A stretch of DNA of 64,000 bases from Azolla caroliniana. Lineage: Eukaryota > Polypodiophyta. The notes beneath the pieces are model-generated. The model did no database searches, had not been told where the DNA came from, and was given only the letters and a program-made list of their open reading frames with translations. The position numbers were made by a program, and so were the translations under genes. The stretch lies in the NCBI GenBank assembly GCA_043228905.1, contig JBHGNT010000016.1, positions 13,268,001-13,332,000 on the forward strand, given 5' to 3'. Shown piece by piece: positions 44,649-57,050 of the stretch (positions are counted from its first letter, which is position 1; every line of letters starts with the position of its first letter).

Positions 44649-45793
44649 TCTTCATCTAATTGACTAAGGATTTCAAATTTATTTGAGATACTTGGGCTAT
44701 TAGTACTATGAATACTATCTGACACTCTATTAGTACTATTACTACTATCAGACACTCCGAAGGGAAGAATTGACTCAGGTTTAGTACAGGCAACAATTTG
44801 ATTTACCTGTCTTCTTGGCCTATGGGGACAATTGATGGCGATATGTCCTGGTCCACCGCAATAAAGGCATAATCGATTGGCACGTCGTCGTTGCTTTTCT
44901 TCTTCCGATAACGGGCCGCGTCGACGCATGGTATCGATCTCCATCGGTGTCGAAGTATTTGCTTGAGGTATGTCTCGTGCAAACGGTTTAGCCGCGACTG
45001 CGGCGTAAGTGGGCTCTGGCCTAGAGCGTGGTATCTGTAATTGACGTTCTGAACGCCGTTCAAAAAGGCGGTTGTCACATCGAACTGCTCGACTGATTGC
45101 CTCCGTAAGAGACTTTGGTTCTTCGGGGAAAGTTAGAAGTAGATCTTTGACATCGTTTCGCAAGCCATAGCGAAACTGTTCCATTAGTGCTTGATCATCC
45201 CAGGGTATATCTGAAGCAAGTAGGCGGAAATCCGCCGCGTAGGCAGAGGCTGGACGATCGCCTTGACGCAATCGCCGGATCTTGTTGATCGCCGTCCTGA
45301 TGCTGTCGGTGTCTCCAAAGCAGGCTTTAAACTCACCAATAAAATCTTCAAAGTTATTAAGCAAGGGCGATTGTTTTTCTAGAAGCGGAGCGAACCATGC
45401 CAAGGCTGAGCCGCTAAGTAGCGTGCCTATTAGGCCGACTCGAGATGCATCAGTGGGATATCGGGAAGGATGCATCTGGATGACTAAGCGTACCTGATTA
45501 AGGAATCCCCGAAATTGCGAACGCGTTCCATCAAATTACACAGGAAGTCCAATCTTGGGCTCTTTATGAAATCCTTGGGGACTGGATCCTTGTTGTTGCA
45601 ACGCTGCTTCGAGTTGTTGTACCCGTAACGCTAACTCCCCATGTTGTTGTTGCGTTTGTTGTTTTTCTAGAGCGATTTGTTGCAGATCCCCTATCAGCCG
45701 TTGGTTTTCTTGTTCCAAGGCAACAAACTTTTCTTTTAGGCACTGTAGCTCGGAGAAAACGGATTGGTATTCTTGGGCGCTAACAGTAGCCAT
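44636..45793 (-). pseudogene. Ty3-2 gag, single nonsense codon
   Basis: ATG 45793 (MATVSAQEYQSVF). 385 codons in one frame, broken only by TAA at 45536-45538 where Ty3-1 has a Glu codon. N-terminal coiled coil (LEQENQRLIGDLQQIALEKQ), a capsid domain with ALAWFAPLLEKQSPLL and RPASAYAADFRLLASDIPW resembling Tf1/sushi and PEG10-type Gags, and an intact zinc knuckle CLYCGGPGHIAINC. Ends LDEELND then TGA, six bases after the slippery heptamer. With the nonsense codon only an 85-residue N-terminal piece is made unless it is read through. Confidence 0.92.
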
Positions 45794-45848
45794 AGTATAG
45801 GGGAAAGGGTAGGAAGATGAGGGAGAGTGACAAGTAGGCTAGAGGAAG

Positions 45849-45862
45849 AAATTGGTTCAAAC
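45849..45862 (-). promoter_or_regulatory. Putative self-primer binding site, Ty3-2
   Basis: Minus strand after the LTR end: GT, then TTGAACCAATTT (45860-45849), exactly complementary to AAATTGGTTCAA at 46083-46072, 33 nt below the TATA box. It differs from Ty3-1 by one base that is matched by a change on the other side. Confidence 0.78.
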
Positions 45863-46300
45863 TGTCAGGAATAGTACTAAAACAGAGATGGAATTAGTAC
45901 TAAGAAGAGTAGTACTATTAGTACTATTAGTACTAAGAGGACGGGACTGCGTAAGACTCCCGAGAGAGAGGAAGTGAGAAGAGGAGAGAGAGAGAGAAAT
46001 AGGATGATGACAGCAGCTCTTATATTATATGAAAAATAAGTACAAATCGACTAAGAGGCTTAAGACTGGTGTTGAACCAATTTGGTTCAACATAATGCTT
46101 AGTGCCTTCTTTTATAGTGTTCTCAGGAATAATCCTGAAGCTTCTAGAATGTTCCAAAGAAATCTGGAATATACATTACTTTCTTATAATAAAACATAAA
46201 TGAAAATAATATTCTATGAATTACAACAGATGGTGAGATGGTTAAGAGCTCGACCCATATACCATAAGGTCATGGGTTCGAGTCTTGCCATCTCATGACA
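45863..46300 (-). repeat. 5' LTR of Ty3-2
   Basis: 438 bp, TGTCATGAG...CCTGACA on the minus strand. TATAAAAGAAGG begins at 46116. A perfect inverted repeat TTGAACC/GGTTCAA surrounds the predicted RNA start. Confidence 0.95.
46229..46292 (+). other. tRNA-like module in Ty3-2 5' LTR
   Basis: Identical to 40984-41047. Confidence 0.55.
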
Positions 46301-47108
46301 GGGACTCCGTTAGTACGTCCATTCTCAATCTCAAGTTGGTGAGATGATATTCTAAGTTGACCAATGGCAAACATTAGTGCATGTGGTAAGAATACATCTA
46401 GATATCTTGGTTGCGTGATAAAACCTAACTTAGAGAACTGCATAAAGTGTTCCTTATAGTACGACATTTTAGATGGGAGTGGCTCTAGTGGGGTGATCCA
46501 TTTATACTGAGTATAAATTTTCCATATTTCTTGGCGTATTACTTTATTACGGTCCTCATGAGAGATTAAAGTGTTATCAGTCGTGTGGTCGTACTTAAGG
46601 GGGGGGAGGTTATTAATGTCTAGACCGTTGGCAAGAAGCGAACTCACCATCATGCCATACCATCAGCTAGTATAGTTGGACTCATACAATGCTCGAGAAG
46701 CCTTAAAGGCTTGATGGGATATTCTATCAAGTGGTTGGTTATGTATCTTGTGGATAAAGACTACAAGTTGAAAAAGTGCTTCTACTAACATAGGGGGTAG
46801 AGTGAACTCAACCCTAATAATGTCATGTGGGACCGATGATTTGCTTCGGAGTTGGCGTGATAACATCATCACCAATGGTCTCTCTAATTGTGTCCACATG
46901 AAAGATGGTAGTCCTGGAGCCCAAACCGTTGATGCATACATGAGAGAGGGAGTCACTAATGAGTCAAGGAGCCACCCTTTAGTTCGTGGCTCTTGGAAGT
47001 ATGCTTGGTGGCATTGTCTCTCGAGGAGTGAGAGGGATGCATGTCCTCTTGTAAGTCTATCCTTTGCTGCTTGTGTCATCGAAAATTTACCTGAGCGGGC
47101 ACTGAAAG
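46301..47108 (-). pseudogene. LINE ORF2 middle part (RT C-terminus and beyond)
   Basis: Minus strand: LGVTFSARSGKFSMTQAAKD, LLDSLVTPSLMYASTVWAPG and MMLSRQLRSKSSVPHDIIRVE are typical of the region after the LINE RT domain, where a plasmid-like endpoint LY.STVW motif precedes the C-terminal domain. Continues through KLGFITQPRYLDVFLPHALM to 46301. A stop at about 46663 splits the reading. 5'-truncated at about 47108, as is usual for LINEs. Confidence 0.8.
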
Positions 47109-47331
47109 TGACTCCGAGAGAGAGAGTGACTATATAAAGCACTCTCCTCCTACTTTGTAATTAGTTCGGTTAATCTCCTTTGTAATATATATCTTTTTGA
47201 GTATTCTATTGTCTCTCCAATCTATCTATCTTGTGTTTCTCTCTCTCTCTCTCTCTCTCTCTCATACACACACTCACAACACATATCGCTAATCTATTCC
47301 GCTGCACAAGAATCACCATCGATTCTTTCCA
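47109..47331 (+). repeat. A2 copia 5' LTR, right part
   Basis: GAGAGAGAGTGACTATATAAAGC onward matches the A LTR from its TATA box to its end (TTTCCA at 47331). Followed by the tRNA-Met primer site TGGTATCAGAGCG at 47332. Contains a CT tract at 47241-47263. Confidence 0.85.
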
Positions 47332-47488
47332 TGGTATCAGAGCGGTTTGGTAGTTCGATCTATAGCCCATTCACATGTGTTGAGCTCTACGCCGACGTTC
47401 AAGAAGAACCGGCTCATCGCAATCGTAGTGCGACTACATAGCTCGTATTCAAGAGAGAAGAAGAAGGAAGAAATCTACATCGAACACC

Positions 47489-50400
47489 ATGAATACTCAA
47501 ATCGGGAGCACTCTCCCTAGCGAGAAGTTGGACCGAAACAACTTCGCATATTGGGAGTACAAGATGCACCAATACCTTGTCGGTCAAGGTTATTGGGGCT
47601 ACATCAAAGGAGCACAAGATAACTGGCCCAATCCGAAAGACGCCGACTACGCAACATGGGAGCAAGTGGCGAGTTGAGTAATGTATTTCTTGGCGACATG
47701 TGTACACGAGCACATGCTCAGCTACATTCGAGAAGCCGAGACGCCGAAGGAAGCGTGGGAGAATCTACGAAAGATTTTCGCCACCAACACAACCGCGAGG
47801 AAGCTTCAACTCCGCCAAGAGTTGAACAACATCCAACAAAGGGATATGTCCATCACAAGCTACACCTTGAAGATCAAGGAGCTTTGTGATGCACTTGGCT
47901 CAATAAGCGTCAATGTGGAGGATGACGAAATGGTGCAAATATGCCTCGTCGGCCTTGCACCATGGTTCAGTACGATGCGGACCACCGTACTAGCACGGGA
48001 GAATCCGCCCTCCTTCGTCGATCTTTAATCCATGTTATTGGTCGATGAGAATCATGTTCAAACAAAGAGCAACGCCTTGGAAGGCCACATGCTCTACACG
48101 CATTCAAATGGAAGAAGAGGACGTGCCCAAGCAAGAGGTCAATTCGGCCAAGGACGAGGCGACGAATGAGGTCCGACTTATGACAAGAACTCCCAATTTT
48201 GTCAACAAGATGGAAGCCATTGAGGAACCTTTAGAAGAAGGGGGAGCTCCCATTCCGGTCTGAGTTGACAAAACTCAATCGAATGCAGATATTGCGGAAA
48301 TATCGGCCACCACGAAGAAGAGTGCCGAAAGAAGATGCGTGAGTCGGCTTCCTCAAGCCGACAACTCACAAATTACGCCACCAATTGTGATTATGAAGAC
48401 CTTGGCGGAATGTTCGTGATGAGACATAGAGCAAATTCTATGTCGGGCTCTACTTCGACTAATGCCTCCAATCCAGAAGATGTATGGTTTGTCAACTCTG
48501 GTGCTTCGAACCATATGACATCCCATCAAGAATGGTTCTAAGACTTGCGGGAGACGGATCGACCTAGTTATGTCGAGACTAGAGATGACACCATTCATTG
48601 TATTTGATTTATTGGCAATGTCCCATTTGGGAAAGACGGCGAACAAACTTGCATAAAAAATGTCTTATATGTACCCACCATGACGAATAATTTGGTCTCC
48701 GTCGGCCAAATTGTGGAGCAAGGGATGCAAATTTGATTCAACCAAGGTGGTTGCTTCATCGAGAAGGAAGGTTGACTCATCGCTCGGGGTCGAAGGGAAG
48801 GTCGAATGTTTATCCTCAAGTCAAACGAGGTGAAATCGGTCATGTATGCAAAGGGCCTCAAATTTGACACCGACATAGAGCTATGGCATAAAAGAATCGG
48901 CCATATCAATCTCAACAAACTCAAGGCGATGCAATCGAAAGGAGTCGTCATTGGGCTCCCGACCTTCAAAGAAAAAGAGATTGAAGGAGTATGTGAAGCA
49001 TGCCGATTCGGCAAGCAACATCAACACTTGTTCCCGAAGGACATGAACGTGAGCAAAAGCCTATTGGATGTAGTCCACTCGAATGTGTCGGGACAGGCAC
49101 AGACGGGTACGTTTGGAGGATGTCGGTACTATGTTACCTTCATCGACGAATTCTCTAGATACACATGGATCTTTCCCATGAGGATGATGAGCAAAGTGTT
49201 TACACACTTCCAAAAATTCAAAAGTGAAGTCGAAAAGACAACTGGGCGCCATGTACGATGTCTTCGATCAGACGGAGGAAAGGAATACTTCTCCGATGCA
49301 TTCACGGCATACCTTCAAAAAAAAGGAATTCGGCAAGAACTCACTTGCCGACAGACACCGCATTAGAACGGTGTAGCCGAACGAAAGAATCGGCACATCC
49401 TCGAGGTAGCACGAGCCATGCTCAACGAGAAGCATATGCCTAAGTCATATTGGGTAGAAGCTGCAAATACCGATGTCTACCTCATGAACCGGTGCACAAC
49501 ATCTGGAGTACACGAGGTCACCTCGCACGAGAAATACCATGGGAAGAAGTCGAATCTGTCACATGTTCGGATATTCGGTTCCATTGCATATGTGCTCATC
49601 CCCGACGAGAAGTGGAAAAAGCTCGACCCGAAGTCAGAGAAATGTATCCTCGTAGGATACTCACTAGAGCAAAAGGGGTATAAGTGCTATAACCCCTCTA
49701 CTTGGAAGGTTCGTGTAAGCCAAGATGTAGTCTTTGACGAATCACCATCATGGTACGAACCCGAGCCGACTATGCTCGAATCATCTACCAACGACCTCGA
49801 CAACACAGACGATGATCAACTAAGGTCTATAATGGAGGAAAGTCCTATCTCAACTAGATTGAGCGGACTGCAAGAGCCTCCAAGCAATGAAAACACATGT
49901 TAGCGAAGTCCAAAGATGGACAAAGGGAAGACCAAAATGCTGTAATATGAAGACGACGGCAATGAATCGACTCACCCACTCGATAGTGAGTTCGATGGCT
50001 TTGATATGCCTCTTTTGAGGTCACCCAGAGTTAAGAAGGCACTTACATCGGTAAATGAAAACCTTCGTCGCTCCACCCGTGAGAAGAATCCTGTTAGCCG
50101 ATTCGGCTACAACGATGATATGGCATACCACTATTCCTTTATGATGAAGGTGGCATCAGTTCAAGAACCGGAGAGCTTTACCGAAGCTGCTAAAGATCTG
50201 TGATGGGTCAAAGCGATGAATGAGGAGATGCTAGCTCTCAGCAAAAACAAGACATGGGATCTGTTGGGAGACAAGTCCCTCCGGATGGGAAGGGAGAAGA
50301 ACAATGCCGACGAACAAACTCGACCTCGGCCGAAACGGTATGAGGAGTACCCGGCTACGGAGAGCCGGATGATACAGGCCCGGTATGAACCGGATGAGGA

Positions 50401-51771
50401 ATACCCGGCTACGGAGAGCCGGAAGGTGCAGGCCCGGTATGAACCGGATGAGGAGTACCCGGCTACGGAGAGCCGGATGTCGGATGAGGAGTACCTGGCT
50501 ACGGAGAGCCGGATGGTGCTGACCCGGTATGAACCGAAGGAAGAGACATATTCGTAAATATGTTTCTGAGAGCCCATTGTGGCTATATTTGTAAATAGCC
50601 GAAAAGTCATATTAGTATAAATATGACTTAGGGCAAAACTAATTATGTGGTTGTTGTTACTTTTCTTGTTGGTGCAAGAAGAAGAGAGAGCACGTAATAG
50701 TGTACAGAGAGAGAGAGAGAGAGAAAGAGATCGTTGCCTCTGTTGTAACCGCCGCCTGTGGCGAAGATCGTGAGCACGAGGTCGTTGCCTTTGTGAACTC
50801 ACTGTTTTGTACATTCCAAGTTAGTGATAGTTTGCAGCCTGTGGGCTGCCGTGGTTTTTCCCTCTTTGGGTTTTCCACGTAAACCTCCTGTGTAGTGTGT
50901 GTATATCTTCCTCTCCTTTGTGAAGTGTTTTACTTCCCATTTTCTGTGTATCATTCTACGCTCGGTTGTGGCCGAGCGTCGTGCATAAGGAACGTTAGGT
51001 CCCCGACAGGATCTTGTCCCACACTCATCGCAGAAGAAGGCAATTAGCTACAAATGGATATACAAAGTGAAGTATAATGTCGACGGTTCCGTCAATAGCT
51101 ACAAAGCTTGACTCATAGAAAAGGGCTACGCACAAACACATGGAGTCGACAATGAAGAGACCTTTGCCCCAGTGGCAAAGATGATGACTATGTGGACCGT
51201 GATCGCACTTGTAGTGGCGAAAGGGTGGCCCCTCCACCAGATGGACGTCAAGAACACCTTTCTTCAAGTTGAATTAGAAGAGGAGGTGTACATGGTACAA
51301 CCACCTGACTTTGAATCCAACATTCATCCGAAAGACATCTGCTGACTCAAGAAGCCTCTCTACGGCTTTAAGCAAGAACCACGTGCTTGGCACTCGAAGA
51401 TAACACAATGTCTTCATTGAATTGGCTTTCGAATGTCAAAATCCGACAATTCTCTCTATGTAAGAAGTGATTTCGAAAGTCCCATTGTCATGATCCTGTA
51501 CGTGGATGGTCTGGTCATTGGACATCAACAAGGTCAAATCCCTCCCCTCCAACAAATTCGAGATGACGGACATGAAAGAGCTCCATTACCTCCTTGGGAT
51601 CGAGGTAATTCAGACTCCAGCCGTGATTATGATCTCCCAACGACACTACATTCTCAAGTTGTTATACAAGTTCGGGATGACTAAGTGCAAATATGTGGCA
51701 ACACCTCTCGACCGAAACCTCAAATTAGATGCCAGTTTTGGCACCACAGAGTGTGAGTCGACTTAGTATCC
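47489..51771 (+). pseudogene. Copia A2 gag-pol, decayed
   Basis: ATG 47489 (MNTQIGSTLPSEKLDRNNFA). Gag, zinc knuckle (CRYCGNIGHHEEEC near 48290), protease WFVNSGASNHMTS, integrase (LWHKRIGHINLNKL, LRSDGGKEYFS), linker and RT follow in the same order as element A, with at least a dozen stops, many at CGA or CAG codons. The RT active site reads YVDG instead of YVDD at about 51499. A solo G LTR interrupts it at 50262-51008 between TWDL and VPHS. The reading stops at about 51771 within the RT tail; RNase H and 3' LTR are missing. Confidence 0.9.
50262..51008 (+). repeat. Solo LTR of copia G family
   Basis: 747 bp, TGTTGGGAGACAAG...CCCCGACA, with duplication GGATC at 50257-50261 and 51009-51013. 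Contains four 54-bp repeat units (50339-50535) and the three-hairpin promoter block. A single LTR with intact duplication implies recombination between the LTRs of a former full element. Confidence 0.94.
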
Positions 51772-52295
51772 GTGTTGGCTTCTCATTAGGAGGGTGGACG
51801 CTCCACAGGGGGAATCTCCTGCTTGCTCGAGGACCGAAGATAGACTCATTGTATCCTTTGCACATCACACTCAGAGAGGGTGACCTGTTTCTGGTTGACA
51901 TCCCCATGCCATAGTGATGGCATGGATGACTCGGACACCTCAGCAAGGCCGATATCACACACTTATCTAGAGCCGGATACATCCCCAAACTCTCCTTCTC
52001 GGATCATCAGTTCTGCGAGCATTGACAATACGGCAAACAAACAGCTGCGACACACCCGTCATCTGCCCCAAGAGAATCGAGTCCTCTCGACTTGGCCCAC
52101 TCAGACGTCTGTGGTCCTATGCCATATCAGTCTCTTGGCAGTGCTTTGTATTTTGTTAGCTTCATTGACGACTCAACTTGGAAGATGTGGGCTTATCCGA
52201 TCAAAACCAAAGATTGAGTGTTCTCGATCTTCTTTGATTAGCTCGCTATGGTTGAGAACCAGTTCGGCAGAAAACTGAAATGCTTTCGGACCGAT
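51772..52295 (+). pseudogene. Copia F gag-pre-integrase and integrase start
   Basis: Plus-strand words DSLYPLHITLREGD, LGHLSKADITHLS and LAHSDVCGPMPYQSLG lead into the integrase core up to FRTD at 52295, where copia E is inserted between Asp and NGGEF. The 5' part of F is missing at the junction with A2. Confidence 0.78.
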
Positions 52296-52702
52296 TATTG
52301 AGTGACAAGCTCAACATTGGGTGCGTAACACGGTACGTAACCCAGTGCGTAGATTGGGTGCGTAAAACATTACGCATAGTGTGGCCGTATCGGTGCGTAA
52401 ATGAAAGGCCGTTAGTATGGTATTCCTCGTAAGGAATAATTTTGGGAGTTAGTGTAGTAGGCTCATTTATGAGCAGTCAAGTACGATCAGTACTTGTGTT
52501 AGCCTGATTGTCAGGGCTTGTATAAAAGATGCTCACCGAGCACGAAGTATGTACAGAGTGTCATTATTTTGAAACAAAACTGAGTTGTCTGCTCTATCTG
52601 TTTCTCCACCTCCTCCATCTCCATCTCTGCGTTTTTTTGTGTGTTTTACCGAACTGTGTACTCTGTGTTTCACATACGCTTCCGCACACGTATTCTTTCA
52701 CA
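52296..52702 (+). repeat. 5' LTR of copia E
   Basis: 407 bp; starts TATTGAGTGAC, with the usual TG changed to TA. Repeated words GTGCGTAA near 52320-52400. TATA-like TATAAAAGATGC at about 52520. Confidence 0.9.
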
Positions 52703-52809
52703 TGGTATCAGAGCGCGAGGGTTGAAGTCCTCTGTAGCCGACAGAAAATCTTGCGACAAAGACAGAGTTGAGTTGTTCTTTTTGTATTCGGAAAAGATAA
52801 GACAGTGAC

Positions 52810-53660
52810 ATGGACAAAGGAATGGGAAGCTTGGTACCGACTGAGAAGCTCGATAAGAGAAACTATGCATCTTGGTCGTACAAGATGCACAAGTACCTGC
52901 TTGGTCATGGCTACTAGAGTTATGTCGAAGGAGCTAATGATACAACACCCGAATTGACACACAGGGATTTTTTGGCTTGGAAACGAGCGGCAAGCAGAGT
53001 TCTCTACTACTTTGCGTCTTGTGTGAGCGACCAACTATTGAGCTATATTCAGGATGCTAAGATGCCAAAGGACGTGTGGGCGAATCTCAAGAAGATTTTA
53101 GTTGCTACCACAATGGCCAGGAAGCTGTAGCTCAGACAGGAGCTCAACAATGTCCAGCAGAAAGATCTGTTTGTGGCCGATTACACAACTAGAATCAAGG
53201 AAATCAGCGATTCTCTCGCCTCCGTCAACGTGAACATTGAGGAAGATGAAATGGTGCAGGTTTGTCTTGGTGGGATAGCATCAAAGTTCGGAGCATTCCG
53301 AACGGCCGTCTGTATGAGGCAGAATAAGCCTTCGTTCTTTGAGCTTCAGTCAATGTTGCTCGTGGAGGAAAATCACATGGGTGCATTGACGAGCACACAC
53401 GTCGACGGCAAGCTGTTGTACATGGAGGACGATAGGCCCTTGTGGTTGTGGCGGACAAGGCGGATCGGCGTGTAATGGAGGTGGCCGAAAAGAGTAGAAT
53501 GGACGGCATAATTGAAATGCAAGAAGCAATTTCGAATCCTCCGGAAATAGGGGGAGTCATGGTAGCGCCGGAAGCCGGCAAGAGAAGGTCGTGACGGAAT
53601 GCTGGTACTGTGGCAAGAAGGGCCACGGAGAGAGCGAGTGTTGGAAGAAATAAGCCAATT
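52810..53660 (+). pseudogene. Copia E gag
   Basis: ATG 52810 (MDKGMGSLVPTEKLDKRNYA). Core words SYKMHKYLLGHGY, YTTRIKEISDSLASVN and MVQVCLGGIASKFG; stops at about 52915 and 53130, and a frame change near 53470. Zinc knuckle CWYCGKKGHGESEC at about 53600 ends with a stop. Confidence 0.88.
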
Positions 53661-56600
53661 CGGACAAAACTGGATCGAGCGGAAGAGACACAGGAAGGCG
53701 TCAAAAGTCGCACTACGCTGAGGGCTCCGAACGAGCTAGAAATGGATCGGGCCTTGCCTTCGTAATGAAGCACAAGGCCAATATGATGGCTGTGAACACC
53801 TCGAAATCGAGCGAGGTGTGGTATGTCGATTCCAAAGCGTCAAATCATATGACGAGTCATGAGGAATGGTTCTCGTACTTGGAGAAGTCGGAAAAGCAAG
53901 GAGTGGTCGAAACCGGAGAAGACACTTCACATACCCTTGAACATGTCGGTGAAGTTCCCCTCAGCCACGTCGGGCAGAAAGGGAATCTCATGAATGTGTT
54001 GCACGTCCTGACAATAACCAAGAACCTGTGTCGGTCGGATAGATCGTTGACCAAGGCATGCAAGTTCGATTCACACACCTCGGCTACTTCATAGAAGAGG
54101 AAGGCAAAGTAATCGCGCAAGGGCGTCATGAAGGGAGGATGTTCATCCTTGACACTAATCAAGCCGGAACAAAGCTATTCGCGAAAGGACAGAAGGTCGA
54201 ATTGGATATTGACCTGTGGCATAAGAGGTTGAACCATATTAATTTCTCGCGGCTTCGTGAAATGCAAACGAAGAACATTGTTTTCGGCTTGCCAAAATTT
54301 CGAGGCCAGAATGGCCAAGTCTGCGAAGCCTGCCAGATGGGAAAACAACACCAACTTCCATTCCCCAACCAGCGTAATTGTAGTCAAAATCCGCTCGATT
54401 TGATCCATTCAGATGTGTGGGGACCGGCACAGAACATGAGTCTCAGTGGAAGCCGTTACTTCGTAACCTTCATTGACGACTTCACTTGACACATGTGGGC
54501 ATGCACGATCGCGAAGAAGAGCGAAGTTTTTGCGTGTTTCCTGAAGGTGAAGAGCCTTACTGAAAGGGAAACTAGGCGTAAGATCAAATGCCTACGGTCC
54601 GATGGCGGGACGGAGTACTTCTCCAACTGGTTCACAAGTTATTAACAAAAGGAGGGAATTCGACGGGAATTCTTGTGTAGATATATGGTAGAGCAGAACG
54701 ACGTGGCCGAGCGGAAGAATCAGACAATCAAAGAAGCGGCCAATGCAATGCTCGAAGAGAAGCATATGCCAAAATTTTTTTGGGCCGAAGCCATGAGGAC
54801 AACCATCTACTTGCAAAATCGGACTTCTGCTAATGGAGGAGTGTCGCCACATGAGCTGTATTTCGGAAAGAAGCCGAACTTGGCACACTTGGGGATTTTC
54901 AGCAGCATTGCGTATGTACATGTGCTGAACGAGAAGAGGAGGAAGCTGGATGCCAAAGCCAAGAAGTGTATCTTGGTCGGATATTCATACGAGCAGAAGG
55001 GGTATAAGTGCTATAACCCCCGCATGAAGGAAGTCCGCGTAAGTCAAGACGTCGTGTTCGATGAGTCCGCTTCATGGTACTTGCCCTCACCTCCAACACC
55101 TCTCGACTCCATTCCGAATTCTGAAGAAGAGGTCAGCGAGGCCGAGATTCCTTTGCGTGATGAAGAAATCGGAGCTCTGGAGGAGAATCCGATCTCATTT
55201 CGGCTAAGTGGGCCGAATGAGGGGTTAGGTTGAGGTGGCCAACCTATTGAAGAGACGGTGAGTAGTGGAGACTCGACCATATTATACTCGCGTAAAGAAC
55301 TAAGGAGACGGTTTCCGCACTAGGAGAAGGGGAAGAAAAAGATGTTAGAGTATGATTTCGATAGTGCCGAATCAGATCGGAGTGTATTTGACTTCGAGCC
55401 AATCGAGAAAGAACCTCCGCGAAAGAGGTCGAAATTGGCCGAAAAGGCTGTGAAATCGGGTAATCACAAATTACGCCGAGCTACCTGCCAGAAGAACCCC
55501 ATAAAGAGATGCGAGTATAATGAGTACATGGCGCACCATTATGCGTACATGACGCGAGTGGTGGAAGTGTGTGAGCCGGAGAGCTACGTCGAAGCGGCAA
55601 AAGACGCAAATTGGCGTGCCGCAATGGAGGAAGAGATGCGTGCTTTAACCGACAATAAGACTTGGGACGTAGTTGACGCACCGAAGGGTGTAAAGACGAT
55701 TAGATGTAGGTGGGTATACAAGGTCAAGTACAATACCAACAACTCTGTCAACCGCTACAAGGCCCGATTAGTTGCGAAAGTCTATGTGTAGAAGCACCAC
55801 GTGGATTACGATGAGACCTTCACGTCTGTCGCTAAGATGACTACTGTGCACGTTTTGCTCGCCGTAGCGGCAACAAAAGGGTGGCACTTAGATCAAATGG
55901 ATGTAAAGAATGCGTTCCTGTAGGGTGATCTTGAGGAACAAGTGTACATGGTACAACACCCTGGATTTCTATCCGAACAAAACACTTTGACAGTTTGCCG
56001 ACTGAAGAAGTCACTCTATGGAATTAAGCAAGCCCCGTGAGCCTGGAATGCAAAGATTACGCAACGGTTGCGTAAGATGGGGTTTACGACATCGAAATCA
56101 GACTCTTCACTATTTGTTCAGCAAAGTCAACATGGACCGGTTAGCCTTCTACTATATGTTGATGATTTAGTCATCGCCGGTGCCGACCTGGACGAAATCT
56201 GCCGTGTAAAGTCTCAACTTGTGGCATCATTCAAAATGAAGGATCTTGGAGACCTTCATTACTTCCTCGGGATCGAAGTGATCCGCGCCCCTGAAGGCAT
56301 ATTAGTCAGCCAGCGTCATTACGCGCTAAATATGCTCTTCAACTTCGGGATGGCAAACTGTAAGCCCATCTCAACCCCTCTGGATAGAAATGTAAAGCTT
56401 CGCCAAGATTTGGGAAAGGCGTGCGACCGAACACAGTTCCGACAGATTGTCGAAAGCCTCATTTACTTGACGATTATTAGACTGGATCTCAGTTACCCAG
56501 TCGGCTTGATTAGTCAATTTATGTTGCAGCCTACGGCCGAACACTTTTAGTGCGCGCAACGGATATTGCGATATGTCAGCGGCACGAAAGACATGGCGTT

Positions 56601-57050
56601 GTTGTATCGGGCAGGTGTAGCCGAACAGTTAGTTGGCTACACAGATGCCGATTGGGCCAGAAACGCCAGTGATCGTAGATCCACATCCGGATAGGCCTTC
56701 TCATTAGGAAGTGTGGCTATCTCATGGAGCAGTAAGAAGCAGCCGACAGTAGCACTGTCGAGCACGGAGGGCGAATATCGAGGGGTGGTGTCTTATCTGA
56801 CGATGATATATTGCGACAACCTCAGTAGTATCCACCTTGGAAAAAACCCCGTATTGCACGCCTAGACCAAGCACATTGAGGTGCACTACCATTTTGTCCG
56901 TAAGCGGGTCCTTTCTGGTGTAGTCGAACTAGCGTATGTTCCAACGGGTCGGTAGATTTCTGACACTTTCACCAAACCTCTTGGTCTCGACAAGTTGCGG
57001 CATTTCTCGGGTGAGCTGGGGTTGTGTCACCTCGACAAGCCGAACTTGAG
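53661..57050 (+). pseudogene. Copia E pol
   Basis: Protease WYVDSKASNHMTS (Gly to Lys in the active loop), pre-integrase LWHKRLNHINFSRL, integrase LIHSDVWGPAQ, CLRSDGGTEYFS and a NDVAERKNQTI region, linker, RT with LYVDDLVIAG at about 56160, RNase H YTDADWARNASDRRS and KHIEVHYHFVRKRV. About ten stops, several TGA or TAG at former Arg, Gln or Trp codons. A chunk of RNase H near 56790 is missing. Confidence 0.9.

Larger units (their letters stand above)
40618..46300 (-). mobile_element. Ty3-2: young Tf1/sushi-like Ty3 element, nearly intact
   Basis: 5683 bp, minus strand, with a perfect 5-bp duplication GGGAC (40613-40617 and 46301-46305). Two 438-bp LTRs differ at only two sites, so insertion is recent. 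Gag has one nonsense codon; pol is open for 1190 codons. It carries the same frameshift signal, self-primer match and tRNA-like module as Ty3-1. It sits in a LINE fragment. It could move if Gag were supplied by a sister copy. Confidence 0.96.
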
